From the NCBI RefSeq assembly GCF_006476605.1, contig NZ_ML636810.1:1-64000 (forward strand): DNA of 64,000 nt, given 5' to 3'. This DNA is from Brucella gallinifaecis (lineage in GTDB: Bacteria > Pseudomonadota > Alphaproteobacteria > Rhizobiales > Rhizobiaceae). Made by a program: the position numbers and the translations under genes. Positions 44,258 to 51,666 of this stretch are shown piece after piece. A model generated the notes under the pieces. The model was not told the origin of the DNA. It searched no databases and saw only the letters and a list, made by a program, of their open reading frames with translations. Each line of letters opens with the position of its first letter. The first letter of the stretch is position 1.

Positions 44258-45232
44258 CTATGGGAGCAGGATAGTCGCACCCGTTGTCTTACGCGCTTCA
44301 AGGTCTTCATGCGCCTTGCGCACATCTTTAAGCGCATAGGTCTGGTTGATTTCGATCTTCACCGCGCCGCTCGCCACCACATCGAATAATTCATTCGCGG
44401 TCTTTTCGAGTTCAGAACGCTTGGCGACATAATTGAACAATGTCGGGCGGGTCGCAAAAAGCGAGCCTTTCTGCGCAAGCAGATTGAGATCAAAAGGTGG
44501 AATAACGCCAGATGACTGACCAAAACAGGCAAACATGCCCAGCGGCTTCAAAACATCAAGCGAACCCATATAGGTATCACGCCCAACGGAGTCATAGACA
44601 ACATTGACGCCTTCGCCGCCGGTCAGTTCCTTCACACGCTCAACAAAGTTTTCGGTGCGGTAATTGATGACATGATCATAACCATGCGCCTTGGCCAAAG
44701 CGACCTTCTCTTCCGATCCGGCCGTCCCGATAACAGTTGCGCCAAGATGCTTCGCCCATTGACCGGCAATAAGCCCGACACCACCGGCTGCCGCATGAAA
44801 CAGGATTGTATGTCCCGGCTTCACCACAAAGGTCTGACGCAGAAGATATTGCGCCGTCATACCTTTAAGCATCATGGCTGCGGCAGTTGTCAGTTCGATA
44901 TTGTCTGGTACTTTGACAAGCCTGTCGGCGGGCAAAATACGTTCTTGCGCATAGGAACCCGGTGTCGCAGCATAGGCAACCCGATCACCAATTTTGAGAT
45001 TTTCAACCCCGTCGCCAACGGCCACAACAATGCCTGCACCTTCATTGCCGGGTGTGAACGGCATCTGCGACGCTTTGTAAAGTCCGGTACGGAAATAGAC
45101 ATCGATGAAGTTCAGCCCGATAGCCTCGTGACGCACCTTGGCTTCACCCGCTTGCGGTTCACCGATCTCGACCTGCTCATATTGCAGAACTTCCGGTCCG
45201 CCAGTCTGGTGAACCCGAATGGCATTAATCAT
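44258..45232 (-). CDS. NADPH:quinone oxidoreductase (zeta-crystallin-like MDR)
   Basis: This 324-residue medium-chain dehydrogenase reduces quinones with NADPH. It starts INAIRVHQTGGPEVLQYEQVEIG, has GLNFIDVYFRTGLYK, PGNEGAGIVVAVG and the Rossmann motif HAAAGGVGLIAGQWAKHLGA. The zinc ligands of alcohol dehydrogenases are missing, as expected for QOR. The next upstream gene is pcs (stop 45239), six bases away, so the two are probably co-transcribed with pcs first. Confidence 0.92.
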   Translation of the reverse strand: MINAIRVHQTGGPEVLQYEQVEIGEPQAGEAKVRHEAIGLNFIDVYFRTGLYKASQMPFTPGNEGAGIVVAVGDGVENLKIGDRVAYAATPGSYAQERILPADRLVKVPDNIELTTAAAMMLKGMTAQYLLRQTFVVKPGHTILFHAAAGGVGLIAGQWAKHLGATVIGTAGSEEKVALAKAHGYDHVINYRTENFVERVKELTGGEGVNVVYDSVGRDTYMGSLDVLKPLGMFACFGQSSGVIPPFDLNLLAQKGSLFATRPTLFNYVAKRSELEKTANELFDVVASGAVKIEINQTYALKDVRKAHEDLEARKTTGATILLP

Positions 45233-45238
45233 GTTTCC

Positions 45239-46039
45239 TCAGCCTTTCTTTTTCGCGTCAGCCGCCTGCTCCGCCGCAATCACCGCAGCGGTTCGTCCAA
45301 GCTGTGGAAAGAACTGCATGATTGCACCGATGAAATAGATATAAAGCCCCGTCACCGTAATGCCGATGCGCACCCAGAGCGGGGCATCAAGCATATAATA
45401 AAGACCGGCAACACCAAAAGCACACCAGAGTAAAAAGATCGTCAGATTAAGCGGGCGCAGACGCACCACGCGCACCGGATGCAAAAAGCTGATTGGCAGG
45501 AAAGAAAGAATGGCCGACAGGACCACAATGGCAAAAGCTTCCCATTCGCCGGGGCGGACAATGAAAAGCGTGAAAACCACCATGTTCCAGACAACGGGGA
45601 AGCCTTTGAAGAAATTCTCCTTGGTCTTCATACCGGTATCGGCATAATAAATTGCGCTGGTTATCACTATGATCGCCCCGGATATGAAGGAAAGATTGGT
45701 CCCCATAAATCCGCTTTGATAGAGCGCAAAGGCTGGTATCAGGACATAGGTCACATAGTCGATGATATTATCGAGCAGCTCTCCCGACCAGTTGGGAAGA
45801 ACATATTTGACTTCCAGCTTGCGGGCAATCGGTCCATCAATACCATCGACAAACAGTGCCAGGCCAAGCCACCACCACATAGCGGTATAACGCCCGTCAC
45901 TGGCTGCAACAATGGATAAAAACGCCAGAAACGATCCCGACGCAGTAAGCAGATGCACAGAAAATGCCTTCGCCTGGGGCGCAGTCACTTTCCTGGCTTT
46001 TAATTTTCCGGTCAGTTTGCTTTTCACGCCGCTCGCCAT
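45239..46039 (-). CDS. pcs: Phosphatidylcholine synthase (CDP-diacylglycerol-choline type)
   Basis: This 266-residue inner membrane enzyme condenses choline with CDP-diacylglycerol to give phosphatidylcholine. It shows the CDP-alcohol phosphotransferase motif as LFVDGIDGPIARKLEVKYVLPNWSGELLDNIIDYVTYVLIP, with the spacing DG-AR-G-D-D used to bind Mg2+ and CDP. About eight helices follow. This single-step path is typical of Rhizobiales and Brucella, which use host choline. A cytoplasmic Lys-rich N-terminal stretch precedes the core. It is followed closely by the quinone reductase gene. Confidence 0.93.
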   Translation of the reverse strand: MASGVKSKLTGKLKARKVTAPQAKAFSVHLLTASGSFLAFLSIVAASDGRYTAMWWWLGLALFVDGIDGPIARKLEVKYVLPNWSGELLDNIIDYVTYVLIPAFALYQSGFMGTNLSFISGAIIVITSAIYYADTGMKTKENFFKGFPVVWNMVVFTLFIVRPGEWEAFAIVVLSAILSFLPISFLHPVRVVRLRPLNLTIFLLWCAFGVAGLYYMLDAPLWVRIGITVTGLYIYFIGAIMQFFPQLGRTAAVIAAEQAADAKKKG

Positions 46040-46322
46040 TTCTCTTGATCACCGTCACCCGCATTTTCAAAACAGCATGAGACGGCAGACAGGACTTACG
46101 GGCATAAAGCCATCGCAAGCCATACTCTCTTGATAAGCTTTCTCCGAATAAGGCCAAAAGAGCAAGTAAGTCATGAGACAAAACCGCCATCATTCCACCA
46201 AAGATTGGGATTTAGCTGAACGCGCAATGGCCTTTGGCTGTCACTTGCGGTTAAATACCATAAGACACGATGCGATAAGAATCGCTTTGGACCGAAACAT
46301 CTTCGGTCAGGGATAGAGCATT

Positions 46323-47564
46323 ATGAATGATGTAATTGTAGAAAAGCCCCTCACCGAAATCACGATCAGCGGCAGCGGGCCTGCTGGCATGATGGCGGCA
46401 CTGGCGCTCAGTGCCAAAGGATATCGCACTGCATTGCTCGGCCCTGAAACCGATATCAATGATCGTCGCACCACGGCTCTCATGATGCCTGCCATTCGTT
46501 TTCTTGAAGACATCGGAATATGGGCCAATATTGCCCCGGAAGCCGCCCCTCTTGCCTCGATGCGCATTATTGACGCAACAACACGGCTTATCCGCAGCCC
46601 CACCGTTACTTTTCGCGCCGGCGAAATTGATGAAGAGGCTTTTGGTTACAATATTCCAAATGCAGCACTCAATCAGAAACTCGCGCAAGCCGTTGCTGAA
46701 AATCCGAATATTAAGCGCATAACCCGCAACGCCATTGAATATCGCAACAATAGTGATCACATCACCATCACACTTGCGGATGGCAATACACTGCATACAC
46801 GACTTGTCGTTGCCGCTGATGGGCGCAATTCTGCAGCGCGTCAGGCAGCAGGCATTCGCACCCGCCGCTGGAGCTATCCGCAGACTGCCGTTGTGCTGTC
46901 CTTTGCGCATGAAGTCGATCACCAGAATATCTCGACCGAATTTCACACCGAAGAAGGTCCGTTCACACAGGTTCCGCTTAAAGGAAAGCGCTCCAGTCTG
47001 GTTTGGGTTGTTAATCCAAACCGCGCTGACGAGCTGCTTAAACTTGATGAAACAGCTTTTGCCCAGCGTATTGAAGCCATGATGCAATCAATGCTTGGCA
47101 GGATTACCATTGATATCCAGCCCCAGGCATGGCCGCTATCGGGGATGGTGCCTTTGTCATTTGCAGCAAAACGCACCATTCTGATCGGTGAGGCAGCCCA
47201 TGTCTTTCCACCGATTGGTGCGCAGGGTCTCAATCTCGGCACACGCGATGTCGAAACACTCGTCCGGGCAATGGCAAGTGATCCTTCCGATCCCGGTTCA
47301 GACCGTGTGATCCGTGCCTATGATCGTGGCCGCCGCCCTGATATTCTGGCACGCACCGGATCAGTCGATGCCTTAAACCGCTCGCTCCTCTCGCCAATGC
47401 TTCCTGCACAAATAGCACGCAATATGGGGTTGGAAATGCTGCGCTCATTCGCGCCACTGCGTGCATTCTTCATGCGTGAAGGTTTAAAGCCCGGCAGCGG
47501 CTTTTCCAAATTTTTGCCGCAGCTTCCAAAATCACCGGATCATGGAAACCGTGCGACAAAATAG
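46323..47564 (+). CDS. UbiH/UbiL-family FAD monooxygenase (ubiquinone biosynthesis)
   Basis: This 413-residue flavoprotein probably hydroxylates a ring position of the ubiquinone precursor. It carries the FAD-binding GSGPAGMMAALAL, the DG motif AADGRNSAARQAAG and the GD motif ILIGEAAHVFPPIGAQGLNLGTRDVE. Several rings are hydroxylated by paralogues (UbiH, UbiF, UbiI, UbiL), and the exact position cannot be told from sequence; UbiL-like enzymes of alphaproteobacteria can act on more than one. The length is normal for the family. It is followed by hspQ on the same strand. Confidence 0.88.
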   Translation: MNDVIVEKPLTEITISGSGPAGMMAALALSAKGYRTALLGPETDINDRRTTALMMPAIRFLEDIGIWANIAPEAAPLASMRIIDATTRLIRSPTVTFRAGEIDEEAFGYNIPNAALNQKLAQAVAENPNIKRITRNAIEYRNNSDHITITLADGNTLHTRLVVAADGRNSAARQAAGIRTRRWSYPQTAVVLSFAHEVDHQNISTEFHTEEGPFTQVPLKGKRSSLVWVVNPNRADELLKLDETAFAQRIEAMMQSMLGRITIDIQPQAWPLSGMVPLSFAAKRTILIGEAAHVFPPIGAQGLNLGTRDVETLVRAMASDPSDPGSDRVIRAYDRGRRPDILARTGSVDALNRSLLSPMLPAQIARNMGLEMLRSFAPLRAFFMREGLKPGSGFSKFLPQLPKSPDHGNRATK

Positions 47565-47629
47565 TTAATGCCCCTGAAAATTCTGCAGCTTTAATTTTGC
47601 AGCCGATGAACTACATATGTTCCATGGGT

Positions 47630-47959
47630 ATGACACAGATAAAACACGCCAAGTTTCAGATCGGACAGATTGTCAAACATCGACTGTTTCCATTTCGCGG
47701 AATCATTTTCGATGTCGATCCGGAATTTGCCAATACGGAAGAATGGTATGATTCCATTCCCGCAGAAACACGGCCACGCCGCGATCAGCCATTTTATCAT
47801 CTTTTGGCAGAAAACGAGGAGGCCGAATATATGGCCTATGTTTCCGAGCAGAATCTCATAGCGGACATAAGCGATAAACCCCTGCGCCATCCGCAGATCA
47901 GGGAAATGTTTGATAAGCTTGAGAATGGATCATATCGCGTCAAGCTCCATGCAAACTGA
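47630..47959 (+). CDS. hspQ: Heat shock protein HspQ
   Basis: This 109-residue cytoplasmic protein is the HspQ/YccV type: it starts MTQIKHAKFQIGQIVKHRLFPFRGIIFDVDPEFANTEEWY and has QPFYHLLAENEEAEYMAYVSEQNL. In enterobacteria HspQ enhances Lon-mediated proteolysis and binds hemimethylated DNA sites. I chose ATG 47630; ATG 47624 or 47597 are alternatives, and no site is convincing as a ribosome site. It is monocistronic or follows ubiH. Confidence 0.9.
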   Translation: MTQIKHAKFQIGQIVKHRLFPFRGIIFDVDPEFANTEEWYDSIPAETRPRRDQPFYHLLAENEEAEYMAYVSEQNLIADISDKPLRHPQIREMFDKLENGSYRVKLHAN

Positions 47960-48000
47960 GCACATCCCGAAAAGCGGAAAGCCGGTTTTCGGAACAAGGT
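47960..48000. repeat. Dispersed stem-loop repeat after hspQ
   Basis: CCGAAAA (47967-47973) and TTTTCGG (47986-47992) enclose GCGGAAAGCCGG. The same core is at 39338-39362 and, in altered form, near 19777 and 28410. Confidence 0.7.
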
Positions 48001-48010
48001 GTACAAACAA

Positions 48011-48036
48011 AAAGGGCGCTAAAAGCGCCCTTTATC
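48011..48036. terminator. Bidirectional terminator between hspQ and the IalB-like gene
   Basis: AAAGGGCGCT and AGCGCCCTTT pair around AAA, with further A bases on the left. It serves convergent genes. Confidence 0.88.
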
Positions 48037-48055
48037 AATTCATGCACAGCGCAAA

Positions 48056-48679
48056 TTAATTCGCTGCACCCTTTGCCTTGGCCTGTTCAGCCTTCATCTT
48101 TTCTTCGAATTCCTTCTGGCGCTTTGCAACAGCATCCTGAAGTTCTTTCTGGCGTTCTTCAAGTTCAGACTGCTTGAGACCCGGACCGGTAAGAGCTGCC
48201 GAGAAACCGGTCAGCGCAACAGGAATCGGGTTCTGCTTGTTCTGGTAGTTAACCGAAGTCAGAGTAAGCTTGCTGCCCTTCTTGAGCGCATTGATCAGAT
48301 CGACAGAGAGCGGAGCCTCAGCAATACAACGATCCGGGAAGCAGATGCCATATTCAAGCTTGGTTGGCTTGTTGTTGTCGATCTGCAAGCCAACGCCCGC
48401 AGGAATCAGACGACCGATTGGTACAGTGACCTGAAAAATCTTGCGGTTGATCTTGCCCTTGATCTCAATGAGGTTCACAGCGGTCAATAGCTGGCCTGAG
48501 TCAGCGGTCACAATGTTCTGCGTATTGCAGATGTCATTGTCTTCCTGTTTTGAGCAAACCTTGAACCAGCCCTGCGGGGGCTGCTGTGCGGCTGCCGGCA
48601 TTGTCGCAGAGGCAAGCAGGGCGAACGCGCCAGCAAATGCAGATGCGGCAGCGATTGTCTTCGTGCTGGTCATGATCAA
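48056..48679 (-). CDS. Invasion-associated locus B (IalB)-like periplasmic protein
   Basis: This 207-residue exported protein has a signal peptide (about 1-31, ending PAAAQ) and the IalB pattern: GWFKVCSKQEDNDICNTQNIVTADSGQLLTAVNLIEI, then VTVPIGRLIPAGVGLQIDN and YGICFPDRCIAEAPLS, with cysteines for two disulfides. A charged coiled-coil tail (about 168-207, LEERQKELQDAVAKRQKEF) extends beyond the core and is unusual. IalB was named for Bartonella erythrocyte invasion, but most family members are of unknown role. TTG 48679 has a well-placed AGGA site; ATG 48673 is the alternative. Confidence 0.87.
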   Translation of the reverse strand: MIMTSTKTIAAASAFAGAFALLASATMPAAAQQPPQGWFKVCSKQEDNDICNTQNIVTADSGQLLTAVNLIEIKGKINRKIFQVTVPIGRLIPAGVGLQIDNNKPTKLEYGICFPDRCIAEAPLSVDLINALKKGSKLTLTSVNYQNKQNPIPVALTGFSAALTGPGLKQSELEERQKELQDAVAKRQKEFEEKMKAEQAKAKGAAN

Positions 48680-49014
48680 CGGTTTCCTTTCAAGGCTTTG
48701 ATCTTCCGTCTCTGTTTTGAGTCAGCGATAGACCGTCACTGATTTGAAAATGCGGCAACAGCGTGACCTCCGGGTATGAACAATCCCGATCTGTGCGTGG
48801 TGTTACAACGAGTTGCCGCATGAATCCAGATGGTTGAATGCATTCAGAGAGCAAAATGCAACATATTCTCTGTTTTAATTTGCACTGTAACGCCTCAGAC
48901 ACGCTCTTGATCGGCATCGGGGCAAGGAACATGCTAATTTCGCCATACGAATCAATGATAAGATTTCACATTTATTTACAGTGAGCTTATTGAAGTTGAA
49001 CAGGATGCAAAAAC
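48680..49014. other. 335-base gap between the IalB-like and YejA-like genes
   Basis: No gene is supported. It separates divergent genes, so it should contain both promoters. I saw no clear operator palindrome. The final bases hold an AGGA site before the TTG start at 49015. Confidence 0.45.
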
Positions 49015-50859
49015 TTGACTGAATTGTTTGCTCTTTTCCGCAAAGCAGCTTTTGCTGGAATGATCGGCATTTTTGCCGCTCATGCCCCGGCGCATGCAGC
49101 AAACAATGTTACGCCGGATTACGCACTTTCAATGCATGGCGATGTTGCGCTTCCTGCCGGTTTTACGCATTTTCCCTATGCCAACCCCGATGCTCCGCAA
49201 GGCGGAACACTCAGAACAGGTGTTGTGGGCACATTCGACAGCCTTAATCCGTTTGTGCTTAAAAGCATGCGCACAACAGCACGCGGCGTGTTTGGCGATC
49301 AGGATTTCGGCAATCTGGTCTATGAAACGCTGATGCAACGCTCGCGTGACGAGCCTTTCACGCTTTATGGTCTGCTTGCCGAAAAAGTTGCAATCGATCC
49401 TGAACGCAAATGGATTGAGTTCACCCTCAACCCGCAAGCCAGGTGGTCTGATGGACAACCTGTAACTGTCGATGATGTGCTGTTTACCTATGATATTTTG
49501 ACTGAAAAGGGCCGGCCACCTTATAACAACCGCATGAGCCGCATCGAAAAAATCGAAAAAACCGGCGAAGGCTCGGTGCGCTTTGTGTTCAATGACAAGT
49601 CAGATCGTGAATTTCCGCTGCTGATTGCCGGAAATATGCCCGTATTGCCTAAACATGCAATCGACCCGGCCAGTTTTGGCAATTCCACCCTTCAACCACC
49701 GCTTGGCAGTGGACCATATATCATATCGAATGTGCAGCCAGGACAGCGGATCATCTATAAGAAAAATCCCAACTATTGGGGCAAAGATCTGGCTGTGCGA
49801 CGCGGTTTTGATAATTTTGATACATTCAGTATCGAATATTATCGCAATGAAACCGCGCTGTTTGAGTCCTTTAAAAAGGGACTGCTTGATGTATTCATTG
49901 AAGCCAACCCGACCCGCTGGGAAAAATCCTATGATTTCCCGGCAGTGACACAGGGCAAGGTCATCAAGGAAAGCTTTGAAAAAGGCACCCCTGCAAATAT
50001 GCTGGGATTTGTCTTCAATACACGTCGCCCGGTATTTGAAGACCCGCGCGTGCGGCAAGCGCTTGGCTTGTTGTTTGATTTTGAATGGGCCAATCGCAAT
50101 CTTTTTGCAGATCAGTACAATCGTTTGCAAAGCTTCTGGCAAGGCTCGGAATTATCATCAATTGGCAAGGCGGCCAATGCGCGCGAGCGTGAACTGCTTG
50201 CACCTTTTCCAAAAGCCGTGCGTGAGGACGTGATGGATGGAAGCTGGCGGCCTTCCAAAACCGACGGCACCGGGCATGATCGCGGCCCGGCCAAACGAGC
50301 TTATGAGCTTCTGATTGAGGCCGGTTATTCGATTGAAAACGGCCAGGCAACAGACCCATCCGGCAAGCCGTTGCAATTTGAAATCATGACGCGCTCTGTG
50401 GATGAAGAAAAAATAGCGCTGGCCTATAAGCGCAATCTTGCACGACTTGGCATCAATGTCGAAATTCGAAGCGCTGACGATGCGCAATATCAGCAACGTT
50501 TACAAACCTTCGATTATGATATGATCCTTGGTGCTTTGACCGGCTCGCTTTCCCCCGGCAATGAGCAATGGATGCGTTGGGGTTCTGCATCGCGCGATGC
50601 ACAGGGCAGCTTCAATTATGCAGGCGTTGCCGATCCGGCGGTTGATGCCATGATCGAGGCGATACTTGCAGCACGCGACAGAGATGACTTTGTAAGTGCT
50701 GTGCGTGCGCTTGATCGCATTCTCATCTCGGGCGACTATTATATCCCGCTCTATTACCTGCCTTATCAGTGGGTTGCACGCTGGGACCGGATTGGACGCC
50801 CTGAAAAAACATCGCTTTACGGCTATCATCTGCCAACATGGTGGCAGGCAGAGCAATAG
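49015..50859 (+). CDS. Peptide/microcin-type ABC substrate-binding protein (YejA-like)
   Basis: This 614-residue periplasmic receptor has a signal peptide (ending PAHA-ANN near residue 29) and the SBP_bac_5 pattern: LSMHGDVALPAGFTHFPYANPDAPQGGTLRTGVVGTFDSLNPFV, then WIEFTLNPQARWSDGQPVTVDDVLFTYDIL and LGFVFNTRRPVFEDPRVRQALGLLFDFEW. The ALPAGFTHFPYANPDAPQGG segment marks the YejA subgroup, which in Brucella takes part in resistance to antimicrobial peptides and in enterobacteria imports microcin C. The yejBEF transporter genes are not present next to it. TTG 49015 is the start, with AGGA nine bases upstream. Confidence 0.9.
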   Translation: MTELFALFRKAAFAGMIGIFAAHAPAHAANNVTPDYALSMHGDVALPAGFTHFPYANPDAPQGGTLRTGVVGTFDSLNPFVLKSMRTTARGVFGDQDFGNLVYETLMQRSRDEPFTLYGLLAEKVAIDPERKWIEFTLNPQARWSDGQPVTVDDVLFTYDILTEKGRPPYNNRMSRIEKIEKTGEGSVRFVFNDKSDREFPLLIAGNMPVLPKHAIDPASFGNSTLQPPLGSGPYIISNVQPGQRIIYKKNPNYWGKDLAVRRGFDNFDTFSIEYYRNETALFESFKKGLLDVFIEANPTRWEKSYDFPAVTQGKVIKESFEKGTPANMLGFVFNTRRPVFEDPRVRQALGLLFDFEWANRNLFADQYNRLQSFWQGSELSSIGKAANARERELLAPFPKAVREDVMDGSWRPSKTDGTGHDRGPAKRAYELLIEAGYSIENGQATDPSGKPLQFEIMTRSVDEEKIALAYKRNLARLGINVEIRSADDAQYQQRLQTFDYDMILGALTGSLSPGNEQWMRWGSASRDAQGSFNYAGVADPAVDAMIEAILAARDRDDFVSAVRALDRILISGDYYIPLYYLPYQWVARWDRIGRPEKTSLYGYHLPTWWQAEQ

Positions 50860-50956
50860 GCCTTGTTGATCGCAGTCTAATTCACCCTATATTTTCGATC
50901 TAAAATTAAGAAGTCAGCGACAGGGTAATCCTGCCGCCTGCTGAATGGAGCACCTT

Positions 50957-51631
50957 ATGACCATCAGAAAAATCACCATCGACGTTGTGTCCGATGTCGT
51001 CTGTCCATGGTGTTTCCTTGGCCGCAAAAGACTTGAACAGGCACTTGAGATGACGCCGGAGGTTGATGCAGAAGTGCGCTGGCGCCCTTATCAGCTTGAT
51101 CCGGCAATACCTGCGCAAGGCAAGGATCGTGAGACCTATATGCGCGAAAAATTCGGCAATGGCTCGAAGATCGATGATATTCACAAACAGCTCACCGAGC
51201 TTGGTGAAGAAAACGATATTGTCTTTGATTTTGAGGCAATTACCCGTGCGCCCAACACGCTTGATGCGCATCGCCTGATCCATTGGGCAGCACAGGCTGG
51301 TCCCGGTCTGCAAGACAAGCTGGTGGGACGGCTGTTCTCGCTCTATTTCGAGCAGGGACAGGATATTGGCGACCATGAGGTTCTGGTGGATGCTGCCGCA
51401 AGCATCGGCATGGAAGCCCCCATCGTTGCACGACTTTTGCAAAGTGATGCTGACAAGGACACAATCCGCGAAGAAATCGACACCGCCAATCGCATTGGTG
51501 TACGTGGTGTTCCGTGTTTTATCATTGATCAGAAATATGCTGTCATGGGTGCGCAATCAGCTTCAGCCCTCGCCGATGCCATCCAGCAAACGGCAGAAGG
51601 CTTTGAGCCGGGTATTTCTGAAGATCGATAA
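50957..51631 (+). CDS. DsbA-family FrnE-like thioredoxin-fold protein
   Basis: This protein of 224 residues has a thioredoxin fold with the active site CPWC at residues 16-19 (DVVSDVVCPWCFLGRKRLEQAL), an inserted helical domain and GVRGVPCFIIDQKYAVMGAQSASALADAI near the end, with the cis-Pro segment GVPCF. FrnE and polyketide isomerases share this fold and act in the cytoplasm; no signal peptide is present. ATG 50957 has GGAG before it. The extra Cys in the cis-Pro segment may allow a second redox pair. Confidence 0.9.
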   Translation: MTIRKITIDVVSDVVCPWCFLGRKRLEQALEMTPEVDAEVRWRPYQLDPAIPAQGKDRETYMREKFGNGSKIDDIHKQLTELGEENDIVFDFEAITRAPNTLDAHRLIHWAAQAGPGLQDKLVGRLFSLYFEQGQDIGDHEVLVDAAASIGMEAPIVARLLQSDADKDTIREEIDTANRIGVRGVPCFIIDQKYAVMGAQSASALADAIQQTAEGFEPGISEDR

Positions 51632-51640
51632 ACCTAATCA

Positions 51641-51666
51641 GCGGCGGGTTAACCCGCCGCAATTTT
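51641..51666. terminator. Perfect palindrome containing the mfd stop codon
   Basis: GCGGCGGGTT and AACCCGCCGC form a ten-pair perfect dyad, followed on the plus strand by AATTTT. It can terminate frnE. The mfd stop codon TAA lies in its centre. Confidence 0.7.
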
